A stretch of 64,000 bases of DNA, taken from NCBI GenBank assembly GCA_002305275.1, contig DBQO01000033.1:77927-141926 (forward strand). The letters are read 5' to 3'. How positions within the stretch are numbered: the first letter of the stretch is position 1; each line of letters begins with the position of its first letter. The notes below the pieces were generated by a model. The model was not told the origin of the DNA. It saw nothing but the letters and a program-made list of their open reading frames with translations, and did not search any database. The translations under genes and the position numbers were made by a program. Below are positions 53,892 through 61,796 of the stretch, in pieces. The DNA is from Bacteroidales bacterium UBA1392 (GTDB lineage Bacteria > Bacteroidota > Bacteroidia > Bacteroidales > UBA932).

Positions 53892-55559
53892 TTATTTCCC
53901 TACCTTCATCACCTCACCATGGTCCTTCACAATGGCTCGTAGCCAGCGTTCGCGGGGAATATCGTTGATGGGACGTGCGGGAATTCCCTTGCCGGAGCCA
54001 TTATCCTTGAATGTACCATCCTCATTTTGCTGCTTGATGTTGCCATCGATAAATTTGACAAGCAGGAACTCCTCCATCTCCTTCCACCTGTTAAACAGTT
54101 GTTGAGACCTCTTTGCGGAGAACTCTGTAAGAGAGGCGATAGCCTGTCCTCCGTTGCCAGCCTCCAGCATCTTGAGAGCTTTGGCATCAGCCTCTTTGAC
54201 AAGCTCCAGGCTACCTAGTTCGAAAGCATCGATCTCAGCTCTGAGCACGGGCTCTACTCTATTGTAAAAGAGATATGCAAAGTGAGTGACTTTGTTGAAA
54301 AGCCAGAATGCAGAGGTGGGCGAATAGGTGGTCATACCGCCGTTGCCCACTCTGAAGCACTCGGGAACCTCGGTAATTGAGGTATAGATAGGGGTCAACA
54401 CAGAGGTAGCAGCGTCATCTACTCCAAACCAAATCACACCTCCGATCTCGTCCGGAAGCCAACCGCGGGATTGAGCTACAAACCAGAATCCGGTCTGCTG
54501 GGTGGCAATTGAGCGTTCGTAGCGGTATGTTTTTCCATCCACTTCAAAGCCCATCGGACGCCACCTGTAGGGAATCTCGTGAGGACCCGCACCCACATCA
54601 TATCTGAAATCCATCGGAGTATCCTCAAAGTGGTCTCTCATCACATCAGCGAGTTCTTTAACTCCAACTTTCTCCGTGGGTTTTATATAGAGGGGCATCT
54701 TGTTGTCAGGGTTGTGCCCGAAAGCAAAATCGAGATATTTGTCCGCATCGAACGTGCCTTTACCGAGAATATTGAAAGCAGCCCATACCCTGGCCTCACA
54801 ACCTCTGAGCGCACCCCAGTCTGCAGGCGAATATGCATCACAGAAGCTGAAGTCCTTATCTTCTCCTGTGAAATAGCCCTTTGAGCGGGCAAAAGAGATC
54901 ACATCAGGAGTATAAAGACAGTTTTCGGGGTCATCAAGAGGAAAATTGTCTATGCGGCTCTGATTGGCATGTGCGCTGATATATCCATCGGGAATCCTAA
55001 TGGCTACCCAAACGGCTCCGAGTTCTTCACCCTTGCCCACAATTTCCATTATCCAACATTCATCCTTGTCTGCGATTGAAAATGTTTCTCCGTCCGAAGG
55101 AAATCCGTATGTCTGAAGAAATTCATCAATGATCTTGATGGCCTCGCGTGCAGTGCGTGCTCTCTGAAGAGTTATGTAAATAATGGAGCCATAGTCCATT
55201 ATGCCGTGAGGGTTAGCCAGCTCACTACGTCCTCCGAAGGTGGTCTCTGCAATAATCAACTGGTGTTCATTCATATTGCCCACAGTCTGGTATGTACGCT
55301 CCACCTGATCTATCTTGCCGAGGTATTTGCCCGAATCCCACTCGTAGATCTCCATTTTCGATCCTTTAGGCCACACAGCGGCGGGGACATAATAAAGTTC
55401 TCCATAGAGCTGGTGGGAGTCAGCGGAGTAAGTCACCATACAGGAGCCATCTTTGGATGCCCCTTTGGTAACTATAACGTTGGTACATGCGTTGGCTTCC
55501 ACCTGGCCCAGCCACAAAGCGAGCGTCAGGCAGATTACGATTTTGAATATTCTCTTCAT
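53892..55559 (-). CDS. C69 family dipeptidase (Ntn hydrolase, secreted)
   Basis: 555 residues from the ATG at 55557-55559 (MKRIFKIVICLTLALWLG); an upstream in-frame Met would add 55 residues in front of the signal peptide. Signal-peptide cleavage after EANA leaves Cys25 (CTNVIVTKGASKDG) as first residue, the N-terminal nucleophile of the C69/U34 family. The segment TTFGGRSELANPHGIMDYGSIIY and the SIADKDECWIMEIVG block are also typical. It hydrolyses dipeptides, probably in the periplasm. It is divergent from the 55656 gene. Confidence 0.92.
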   Translation of the reverse strand: MKRIFKIVICLTLALWLGQVEANACTNVIVTKGASKDGSCMVTYSADSHQLYGELYYVPAAVWPKGSKMEIYEWDSGKYLGKIDQVERTYQTVGNMNEHQLIIAETTFGGRSELANPHGIMDYGSIIYITLQRARTAREAIKIIDEFLQTYGFPSDGETFSIADKDECWIMEIVGKGEELGAVWVAIRIPDGYISAHANQSRIDNFPLDDPENCLYTPDVISFARSKGYFTGEDKDFSFCDAYSPADWGALRGCEARVWAAFNILGKGTFDADKYLDFAFGHNPDNKMPLYIKPTEKVGVKELADVMRDHFEDTPMDFRYDVGAGPHEIPYRWRPMGFEVDGKTYRYERSIATQQTGFWFVAQSRGWLPDEIGGVIWFGVDDAATSVLTPIYTSITEVPECFRVGNGGMTTYSPTSAFWLFNKVTHFAYLFYNRVEPVLRAEIDAFELGSLELVKEADAKALKMLEAGNGGQAIASLTEFSAKRSQQLFNRWKEMEEFLLVKFIDGNIKQQNEDGTFKDNGSGKGIPARPINDIPRERWLRAIVKDHGEVMKVGK

Positions 55560-55604
55560 TATTGTAACTGTTTTTATTAATATTTTCACGAATATAATAA
55601 AAAA

Positions 55605-55632
55605 CTTGTTATCGGGATATTTATTATCTTTG
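55605..55632 (+). promoter_or_regulatory. Promoter for the small secreted protein gene
   Basis: CTTG (55605-55608) and TATCTTTG (55625-55632, exact TAnnTTTG). The 16-base spacer is short for the consensus. The ATG at 55656 is 24 bases downstream. Confidence 0.45.
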
Positions 55633-55655
55633 CAAACGAAAATAACTTTCACATC

Positions 55656-56072
55656 ATGAGATACTCCCAATTGTTGTTGACTATAACGCTGACACTGCTT
55701 TGTGGTAGTGGCTTGTATGCACAAAATCCTCAGGGTGAGCAGGGTCCGCTCAATATCGAAGAGATAGCCGCTAAAGAGGCGGACAATCTGATGAAAGAAT
55801 TCGACCTTGACTTCCGTCAGGTCTTTCTCATAGATTCCCTTCTACAGGATATGATGCAGAAAATGAATGAGGAAATGAGTGCCATACAGCGCGCAGGTGT
55901 TACGAACCGCGACATATTTCAGATAACTTATGACAAATGGCTCGATGCCATCGACAAGGAATACGAAAAGATTTTCACCGAAGATCAATGGAAACGTTAC
56001 CTTAAATCCAATCGTGGCAGAGAGAAACGCAAGCGTGACAAACGCATGGCAGAGAGAGAAAGTATGAAGTAG
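55656..56072 (+). CDS. Small secreted helical protein of unknown function
   Basis: 138 residues with a signal peptide ending at YAQ (about residue 22). The mature part is strongly helical and charged (IEEIAAKEADNLMKEFDLDFRQVFLIDSLLQDMMQKMNEEMSA). The layout DLDFRQ...FTEDQWKRYL recalls the Spy/CpxP-like helical proteins of Bacteroidetes, but I cannot assign the family with confidence. The last codons (SMK then TAG) are formed by the start of a downstream tandem repeat, so the C-terminus may have been trimmed or added by the repeat. Confidence 0.65.
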   Translation: MRYSQLLLTITLTLLCGSGLYAQNPQGEQGPLNIEEIAAKEADNLMKEFDLDFRQVFLIDSLLQDMMQKMNEEMSAIQRAGVTNRDIFQITYDKWLDAIDKEYEKIFTEDQWKRYLKSNRGREKRKRDKRMAERESMK

Positions 56073-56217
56073 TATGTAGTCAGGAGTATGTAGTGTGTAG
56101 TGAGAAGTGGGGAGTATGGAGTATGGAGTATGGAGTGTGTAGTGTGTAGTGAGAAGTGGGGAGTATGGAGTATGGAGTATGTAGTGTGTAGTGAGAAGTG
56201 GGGAGTTTGGAGTTTGG
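56061..56217. repeat. GAGTAT/GTGTAGTGAG tandem repeat tract
   Basis: Three imperfect units of 42-49 bases, each containing TAGTGTGTAGTGAGAAGTGG (at 56091, 56140 and 56182), followed by GGAGTATGGAGTATGG runs. The whole tract is made of short AGTATG, AGTGTG and GGAGT words. It lies between the small secreted gene and the SIS gene, holds no promoter and has no spacer structure. Related AGTATTGAGTAT words lie at about 4345-4370 and 26850-26880 on the other strand. Confidence 0.8.
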
Positions 56218-56294
56218 TACAATGAGGAATGAATAATTAAGAGTTAAGTAATAACAATTAAAAATAGAGAGAATAATTAATTAAAACGCAGAAA

Positions 56295-57056
56295 ATGTTA
56301 GCAAACCAATGGTTAAAGAACGCCCAGGGCGTTATGAACAAGATTGAAGCAACTCAGATGGAAAATATCCGCAAGGTTGCAGAGGTAATGGCCGACACCA
56401 TTCAAGCCGGCAGATGGGTACACACTTTCGGTTGTGGCCACGCCACTCTCCCCATAGAGGAGATGTATCCACGCATCGGCGGCTTTGTAGGATTTCACCC
56501 CCTGTGCGAGCTTCCCCTCACATTTTTTACCCATATCACCGGAGAGATGGGTATCGACCAGTTCCTATTCCTGGAAAGAACTGAAGGTTATGGCAAGGCC
56601 ATTATGAAGGGTTGGAATTTTGATGAGAAGGACGTGCTTTGGCTCTTCTCACATACAGGTATAAACGCTGTCAATATTGACGTAGCCCTCGAAGCAAAGA
56701 AGCGTGGTATGAAGGTAATAGTATTTGGCTCGGCAGAGCAGACAGGCAATAAGATTCCCCGGCACTCGGGCGGCAAAAACCTCTTTCAAATAGCCGACTA
56801 TGTGGTAGACACCTGCTGCCCTCTCGTAGATGCATCAGTTGACCTCAAAAACCACCGGGATAAAATTGGCCCCGTATCCACGGTGGCATTTATCACTGCT
56901 GTGTGGATGACTATTTGCACCGTTGCAGAGATTCTCGCGGATCGCGGAGAGAAACTCTTCATTCACCCCTCTCACAATGTTCCCGGCGATACTACCGCTC
57001 AAGAGCGCCTCGACGCTTGTATTACTGAGTACAAGAGAAAAGTTAGAGGTCTTTAA
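56295..57056 (+). CDS. SIS-domain sugar-phosphate-binding protein (UPF0309-like)
   Basis: 253 residues dominated by a SIS fold. The N-terminal helix MLANQWLKNAQGVMNKIEATQMENI precedes TFGCGHATLPIEEM. A second nucleotide/sugar-binding strand is VLWLFSHTGINAVNIDVALEAKKRGMKVIVFG. The segment PSHNVPGDTTAQERLD closes the domain. The family includes phosphosugar isomerases and N-acetylmuramate-6-phosphate-etherase-related proteins; the substrate is not predictable here. No catalytic Glu motif of a known isomerase was recognised. It precedes the desulfidase gene by 56 bases, with a hairpin between them. Confidence 0.82.
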   Translation: MLANQWLKNAQGVMNKIEATQMENIRKVAEVMADTIQAGRWVHTFGCGHATLPIEEMYPRIGGFVGFHPLCELPLTFFTHITGEMGIDQFLFLERTEGYGKAIMKGWNFDEKDVLWLFSHTGINAVNIDVALEAKKRGMKVIVFGSAEQTGNKIPRHSGGKNLFQIADYVVDTCCPLVDASVDLKNHRDKIGPVSTVAFITAVWMTICTVAEILADRGEKLFIHPSHNVPGDTTAQERLDACITEYKRKVRGL

Positions 57057-57075
57057 TTTAACACAGCACAATATC

Positions 57076-57103
57076 AGGGGTGGCAGCAAAGTCACCCCTT
57101 TTT
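57076..57103 (+). terminator. Hairpin with T-run between SIS gene and desulfidase gene
   Basis: AGGGGTG (57076-57082) pairs with CACCCCT (57093-57099), followed by TTTTT to 57103. It ends ten bases before the ATG at 57113, so it can act as terminator or attenuator for the downstream gene. Confidence 0.65.
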
Positions 57104-57112
57104 GTAAAGGAT

Positions 57113-58417
57113 ATGAGGGAAAAAATTATAGCACTTCTAAAACAGGAGGTTAAACCGGCTCTGGGATGCACCGAACCCATAGCTGTTGCCCTGGCAGTGG
57201 CCCGCAGCTGCGAAATACTGAGGAGCATCTCCGTGGAACCGGAATACATCAATGTTCAGGTCAGCAACAACATCCTCAAGAATGGTATGGGAGTAGGAAT
57301 TCCCGGCACCGATACGGTGGGACTGCATATCGCAGCGGCCCTCGGATGCACCTGCGGTAAATCCGAATATCGACTGGAAGTGCTCAAAGAGGTAACTGAT
57401 GAGAGTGTATCACAAGCAAGGGAAATGGTAAAAGAGGGAAATGTGACCATATCTCTCGCAGAGACCAAGGAAAAACTCTATGTATACGCTGAAGTTCTCT
57501 CAATGGAGAGAGAAGGCTCTCACAAAGCAATCTCGATCATAAGCGGCAATCACGACTCAATAGTTTATGAAGAACTTGATGCACAAGTCATCAAAAGTAT
57601 AGAAACCAGCAGCTATAAAAATACTTCAGGTAATCTGCTCGAACCGGACTTCGCTCGAAATATTACAGTTGAGCAGATACTTGACTTTGCCACTACTACT
57701 CCACTTGAAGAGTTGGAGTTCATAATGGAATCCGTTACTCTCAACAAGGCTCTGGTGGATGAAGGACTTCGAAACAAATATGGCCTTCAGGTGGGCAGAA
57801 CACTGCTTGCTCCCATCAACAAAGTTGTGTTTGGAGACACCTATCTCACCTATGCCATGGCTTACACTGCGGCTGCTTCCGATGCGAGGATGGCTGGCTG
57901 TCGGCTTCCCGCTATGAGCAACTCCGGCAGCGGCAATCAGGGTATCACAGCTACTGTTCCGGTTATCGCTATTGCAGAAAAATTGGAGGCTAGCCACGAG
58001 GAGCTGGCAAGAGCATTGGTAATCAGTCACCTGGTAGCTATCCACATCAAGGGACATCTGGGCAGACTCTCGGCTCTCTGCGGATGTGTAGTTGCTTCTA
58101 CAGGCTCAGCCTGCGGCATTGTCTATCTGCGAAAGGGAGGTTATCAGGAGATGTGCGCTGCCATCAAAAACATGATAGGAAACATTACCGGCATGGTGTG
58201 TGACGGCGCTAAGGTTGGGTGTGCTCTTAAAGTGGCCTCGGGAGTGGCAAGCGCAGTACAGTCCGCGGTTCTTGCGCTCGATGGTATCTGCATATCATCC
58301 AACGACGGCATCATAGAGGAGGATATAGAAAAAACTATTGCCAATCTCGGCAGAATCGGATCTATAGGCATGCAGATCACGGACGAGATGATTCTGGAAA
58401 TAATGGTATGTAAATAA
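57113..58417 (+). CDS. cyuA: L-cysteine desulfidase/UPF0597 family protein (CyuA-like)
   Basis: 434 residues from the ATG at 57113 (MREKIIALLKQEVKPALGCTEP); the in-frame GTG at 57080 lies in the hairpin and is unlikely. The PF03313-type pattern is clear: GCTEPIAVALAVARS (Cys19), GTDTVGLHIAAALG, NSGSGNQGITATVPV, and the later cysteines in LSALCGCVVASTGSACGIVYL and MVCDGAKVGCALKVASG that would hold a 4Fe-4S cluster. E. coli CyuA/YhaM and the archaeal enzyme split L-cysteine to pyruvate, ammonia and sulfide. A serine deaminase-like role is an alternative. It lies about 3 kb from the DsrC operon. Confidence 0.87.
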   Translation: MREKIIALLKQEVKPALGCTEPIAVALAVARSCEILRSISVEPEYINVQVSNNILKNGMGVGIPGTDTVGLHIAAALGCTCGKSEYRLEVLKEVTDESVSQAREMVKEGNVTISLAETKEKLYVYAEVLSMEREGSHKAISIISGNHDSIVYEELDAQVIKSIETSSYKNTSGNLLEPDFARNITVEQILDFATTTPLEELEFIMESVTLNKALVDEGLRNKYGLQVGRTLLAPINKVVFGDTYLTYAMAYTAAASDARMAGCRLPAMSNSGSGNQGITATVPVIAIAEKLEASHEELARALVISHLVAIHIKGHLGRLSALCGCVVASTGSACGIVYLRKGGYQEMCAAIKNMIGNITGMVCDGAKVGCALKVASGVASAVQSAVLALDGICISSNDGIIEEDIEKTIANLGRIGSIGMQITDEMILEIMVCK

Positions 58418-58452
58418 AGCGGTGCGGGTGAGTTACGAGTTTGGAGTTGAGG

Positions 58453-58465
58453 TTTTCGTCAATAA
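58453..58465 (+). repeat. 13-base repeat TTTTCGTCAATAA, distal copy
   Basis: TTTTCGTCAATAA occurs here and again as a direct repeat at 59796-59808, with an inverted copy at 59767-59779. The copies lie on the two sides of the DUF4143-type ATPase gene 58532-59740. Confidence 0.6.
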
Positions 58466-58479
58466 TTTGCTCAAAACTT

Positions 58480-58517
58480 CTCAAGTGTCACATCAAAAAG
58501 TCCTCAAGTGTCACATC
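58480..58517 (+). repeat. Tandem pair of CTCAAGTGTCACATC
   Basis: CTCAAGTGTCACATC is present at 58480-58494 and 58503-58517, a period of 23 bases, downstream of the ATPase gene (which ends at 58532 on the minus strand). No further copies were noticed in the window. Confidence 0.6.
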
Positions 58518-58531
58518 GAAGTCACCGAAAT

Positions 58532-59740
58532 TCATGCTTCCAACAACCAATCTATTATATTCATCTTTTGAATGCCCTCTATGTTGACATTGTCAAAATC
58601 GAGCGTTAAAAGATATTTGGGGTAATTATCGTTTATGTTTTTAAATGACGAAAGTTCTCGTTTATACGTTTTTTCGTCATTAAGAGTAAAGGCAACCTGG
58701 TAATATTCTATCAAATTATTAGGTTTTTGAACAACAAAGTCTATTTCCTTGTCATTATTCTTTCCGGCATAAACTTTTCCCCCTCTTCTTAACAATTCAA
58801 AATAGACCACATTTTCCAATTTATGCCCCATGTCCGTGTCATATTTATTTGTTGCGGTAATATTTCTCAACCCTAAATCTATCACATAATACTTTTCATT
58901 AGTCGTGAGCAGCTCTTTGCCTTTTATATCATAACGCTGTGCCGGATATAAGACATATGACTGTACTAAATAATCTAAATACTTGATTACAGTATTATGG
59001 GAAATATTCTTTTGCGAGTTTCTATTAAGTTCTGCAGCTATATTGGTAGGAGAAATGTAAGACCCAACCGAATCAAAAACAAAACCGATTATACGATGCA
59101 AGTTATGAATGTTACGCAATTTATAGCGTTGAACAATATCTTTAATTACGACTGTCTCATAAACATATCGCAAGTATTCATTTGCTAAGCCGAGATCGCG
59201 TTTAAAAAGCGTAACGGCCTCAGGAAAGCTACTTGAATTCATATATTGACGAAAGAGGCGATCAATATTATGTTCTTCATTAAATGCAAGCGTGTATTCT
59301 TTAAAAGAATATGGATGCACATTTATTGCAATATATCGACCGGTCAAAAGCGTAGCAAGCTCGCTACTCAACAAATAAGCATTTGACCCGGTAACATAAA
59401 TATCAATATTTCGTTTTACGAAAAGACTGTTTATGAGTTTTTCAAAATCATTAACCATTTGGACTTCATCCAAAAAAACATAATACATTTTCTCGGATTT
59501 TACTGATTTCATTATTTCATCATAAAGAACAGTCCAGTCTGCTGTTAAATGAAGATTTTCTCTTTCTTCAAAATTCAAGTGGATAATATTTTGAGTGGAA
59601 ATTCCACTTGATATCAACTCATTCTTGAAGGCTTCCAGAAGAGTGGATTTACCACAACGCCTAATACCTGTGATTACTTTTATCACATTTTGATCTTTCA
59701 GTTGGCGTAATTTTGCAAGATATGATTCTCTTGTTACCAT
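58532..59740 (-). CDS. AAA ATPase with DUF4143-type C-terminal domain (second)
   Basis: 402 residues. Walker A GIRRCGKST (25-33), Walker B VFLDE (88-92) and the ISP-like sensor VTGSNAYLLSSELATLLTGR are present. A DUF4143 C-terminus follows (KLENVVYFELLRRGGKVYAGKNNDKEIDFVVQ), with a nuclease-like core Glu-Ile-Asp-Phe-Val. It differs from the member at 39401 in most of its sequence, so the two are not a recent duplication. It is transcribed alone. Its promoter is overlapped by an inverted repeat, and palindromes lie further upstream, which suggests autoregulation. Function unknown. Confidence 0.9.
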   Translation of the reverse strand: MVTRESYLAKLRQLKDQNVIKVITGIRRCGKSTLLEAFKNELISSGISTQNIIHLNFEERENLHLTADWTVLYDEIMKSVKSEKMYYVFLDEVQMVNDFEKLINSLFVKRNIDIYVTGSNAYLLSSELATLLTGRYIAINVHPYSFKEYTLAFNEEHNIDRLFRQYMNSSSFPEAVTLFKRDLGLANEYLRYVYETVVIKDIVQRYKLRNIHNLHRIIGFVFDSVGSYISPTNIAAELNRNSQKNISHNTVIKYLDYLVQSYVLYPAQRYDIKGKELLTTNEKYYVIDLGLRNITATNKYDTDMGHKLENVVYFELLRRGGKVYAGKNNDKEIDFVVQKPNNLIEYYQVAFTLNDEKTYKRELSSFKNINDNYPKYLLTLDFDNVNIEGIQKMNIIDWLLEA

Positions 59741-59754
59741 ATTCTATTTTTCTA

Positions 59755-59785
59755 CAAATATAACCCTTATTGACGAAAAACCAAA
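59755..59785 (-). promoter_or_regulatory. Promoter for the second DUF4143-type ATPase
   Basis: On the minus strand TTTGG (plus-strand 59781-59785) is followed after 18 bases by TATATTTG (59755-59762). Initiation would leave a leader of about ten bases before the ATG at 59740. Confidence 0.6.
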
Positions 59786-59808
59786 TATTTTGAAGTTTTC
59801 GTCAATAA
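59767..59808. repeat. Inverted repeat TTATTGACGAAAA/TTTTCGTCAATAA over the promoter
   Basis: TTATTGACGAAAA (59767-59779) and TTTTCGTCAATAA (59796-59808) are perfect 13-base inverted copies. The first lies between the -33 and -7 boxes of the ATPase promoter, the second just upstream of the -33 box. This is where an autoregulatory operator would lie. Confidence 0.65.
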
Positions 59809-59818
59809 CTCGTCTTAA

Positions 59819-59841
59819 TTGTGCAACAAGTTGTCGCACAA
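59819..59841. repeat. 23-base near-perfect palindrome upstream of the second ATPase
   Basis: TTGTGC, one base, ACAA, G, TTGT, one base, GCACAA: 11-base arms with a single mismatch around a central G. It is about 80 bases upstream of the ATG at 59740 and shares TTGTGC/GCACAA with the upstream region of the first DUF4143-type ATPase. Confidence 0.6.
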
Positions 59842-59904
59842 TTTCATGTAGTCGAGAAAACGATGGAGTTCTGAATAAGTTTTATCTGCTCGGATTATGC
59901 GATT

Positions 59905-60546
59905 TTAGCGCAGCATTTCCGAGATTTTAATTATCTCTTCCACGCTTGAGAAGCGATACTGAGCCGGGATGCCTTGAAAACCTCGGTTGCGCCAGTCGGC
60001 GAGGGCGAAATCAATACCCGCCCCCTTGGCACACTCAAAGTCATACTCCGTATCTCCGAAATAGATAGACTCATCGGCAGTAGCACCGGAATGGGACAAA
60101 TAGGCTAAAAGCGGATCGGGAAATGGCTTGTGATGAACCGAATCGTCGCTGGTGATGACCGTCTCGAAAAGATCTTTCCATTGTGACAGACGAGGATCGT
60201 AATTGAATTCAAAACGGCTGCGTGAGGTCACCACTCCCAATTTGAACCCCATTTCGCGAAGGCGCGGAAGCATTTCGGAGACACCCTCAAAAGGGACAAT
60301 CAGATACATCAATTCCCGGAAATTCTTCTCCCAACTATGTGCTGCCGCCTCAACATCCTTAAAACCCATTTTCCGTGCCACGACCACAGTCGGTATTCCG
60401 AAATAGGGATAGAGCTCATCGTAGGCCATATCTATGCCCATAAGCTCCTTAACAGTTTTCTGCAAAGAGAGGACACCGGTCTTTTCGGTGTCGAGCAATG
60501 TTCCGTCTATGTCAAAAATCAGATGCTTGTATTTCCTCTGCTTCAT
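59905..60546 (-). CDS. HAD-superfamily phosphatase
   Basis: 213 residues from the ATG at 60544-60546, which has a good Shine-Dalgarno (AAGGGGAGA) in front; two Met codons 15-18 bases upstream overlap the adenosylhomocysteinase stop and are alternatives. HAD motif I FDIDGTLLDTE, motif II VVTSRS, motif III Lys in HHKPFPDP and motif IV FGDTEYDFECAK are complete. The cap is C1 helical as in phosphoglycolate phosphatase/beta-phosphoglucomutase relatives. Substrate unknown. It is the last gene of a minus-strand trio. Confidence 0.87.
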   Translation of the reverse strand: MKQRKYKHLIFDIDGTLLDTEKTGVLSLQKTVKELMGIDMAYDELYPYFGIPTVVVARKMGFKDVEAAAHSWEKNFRELMYLIVPFEGVSEMLPRLREMGFKLGVVTSRSRFEFNYDPRLSQWKDLFETVITSDDSVHHKPFPDPLLAYLSHSGATADESIYFGDTEYDFECAKGAGIDFALADWRNRGFQGIPAQYRFSSVEEIIKISEMLR

Positions 60547-60560
60547 TTCTCCCCTTCCCA

Positions 60561-61796
60561 TCATAATCCTAAGTATGCCTTCTGCTCTTTAGTCAGCTCA
60601 TCAATAGTAACTCCAAGATCATTAAGCTTCTTTTTGGCGACATAGTTATCAATCTCCTCCGGAACTAAAACAATGGAGGGTGGCAACTTTCCGCGACTTT
60701 TAACCAGGTACCTTGCGCTGAGTGCCTGAATGGCAAAACTCATATCCATAATCTCGGCAGGGTGTCCATCTCCGGCAGCCAGATTTACCAATTTCCCCTC
60801 AGCAAGGAGATAGATGCATCGACCGTCTCTCATCTTATAGCCGGTAACATTTGTACGAGCCTCAAAACTATCTATAGCCATTTTTGAGAGTTGTTTCACG
60901 GAGACCTCACAGTCGAAATGGCCTGCATTGCAGCAGATGGCACCATCTTTCATCTTCTCAAAACTTGAAGCCTCGATCACATCTTTGCAGCCGGTAACTG
61001 TAATAAAAATGTCACCAATTGGCGCTGCCTCCTCCATCTTCATCACCCGGAAGCCATCCATGACGGCTTCCAAGGCCTTTACCGGCTCCACCTCGGTTAC
61101 AATTACCGAAGCTCCCAGCCCTTTTGCCCGCATTGCCACACCTTTTCCACACCAACCATAACCGGCCACTACAACATTTTTACCTGAAACTATTAGATTG
61201 GTGGTACGGTTGATGCCGTCCCAAACGGACTGACCCGTACCATATCTGTTATCAAATAAATATTTGCAGTTGGCATTGTTTACCATAACCATCGGATATT
61301 TGAGGGTATCGGTCTGGGCCATCCTTATTAAGCGGTTTATACCGGTCGTGGTCTCCTCGCAGCCTCCGATAACCTTTTCAATAAGATGGGTATATCTTGT
61401 ATGCATAAGGTGGGTCAGGTCACCGCCGTCATCGATTATGATATTGGGACCGCACTCCAGCACACTGCATAGGTGACGCTCATACTCTTCTGCGGTGGCA
61501 TTGTACCATCCAAAGACATTGAGGCCCTCCTTTACAAGTGCTGCCGCTACGTCATCCTGTGTAGATAGCGTATTGCTGCCGGTAACATACATTTCGGCTC
61601 CGCCGCTGGCTAATACCATACAGAGGTATGCAGTCTTAGCCTCGAGATGTACGGAAAGTGCTACTTTAATTCCCTTAAAGGGTTGTTCTTCGATAAATTC
61701 TTGTTCAATGGAGCTGAGTACGGGCATGTGCCGCTTAACCCAATCAATCTTGCGTCTACCGCTCTCCCATAAATTAATGTCTCTGATTTCGCTCAT
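60561..61796 (-). CDS. ahcY: S-adenosylhomocysteine hydrolase
   Basis: 411 residues, the short form found in archaea and many bacteria rather than the 470-residue form. NAD-binding GYGWCGKGVAMRAKGLGASVIVTEVEP (about 215-245) and the substrate-site GCEETTTGINRL and NNANCKYLFDNRYGTGQS (with the proton-shuttling Lys) are present, as is CNAGHFDCEV. It splits S-adenosylhomocysteine to adenosine and homocysteine, keeping methylation going. It starts inside the end of the upstream endonuclease/phosphatase gene (23-base overlap). Confidence 0.93.
   Translation of the reverse strand: MSEIRDINLWESGRRKIDWVKRHMPVLSSIEQEFIEEQPFKGIKVALSVHLEAKTAYLCMVLASGGAEMYVTGSNTLSTQDDVAAALVKEGLNVFGWYNATAEEYERHLCSVLECGPNIIIDDGGDLTHLMHTRYTHLIEKVIGGCEETTTGINRLIRMAQTDTLKYPMVMVNNANCKYLFDNRYGTGQSVWDGINRTTNLIVSGKNVVVAGYGWCGKGVAMRAKGLGASVIVTEVEPVKALEAVMDGFRVMKMEEAAPIGDIFITVTGCKDVIEASSFEKMKDGAICCNAGHFDCEVSVKQLSKMAIDSFEARTNVTGYKMRDGRCIYLLAEGKLVNLAAGDGHPAEIMDMSFAIQALSARYLVKSRGKLPPSIVLVPEEIDNYVAKKKLNDLGVTIDELTKEQKAYLGL

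Noticed and set aside
55557..55724. Longer C69 dipeptidase with 55 extra N-terminal residues
   Set aside because: It would put hydrophilic sequence in front of a signal peptide whose cleavage exposes the Ntn cysteine; it also runs into the divergent gene's promoter.
56061..56217. CRISPR-like array
   Set aside because: The units are contiguous and degenerate with no unique spacers, and no cas genes are near.
55842..56222. 126-residue minus-strand reading frame with a repeated HYTLHTPYS-like motif
   Set aside because: It is the translation of the tandem repeat tract on the wrong strand and overlaps a real secreted-protein gene; low complexity, no start signals.
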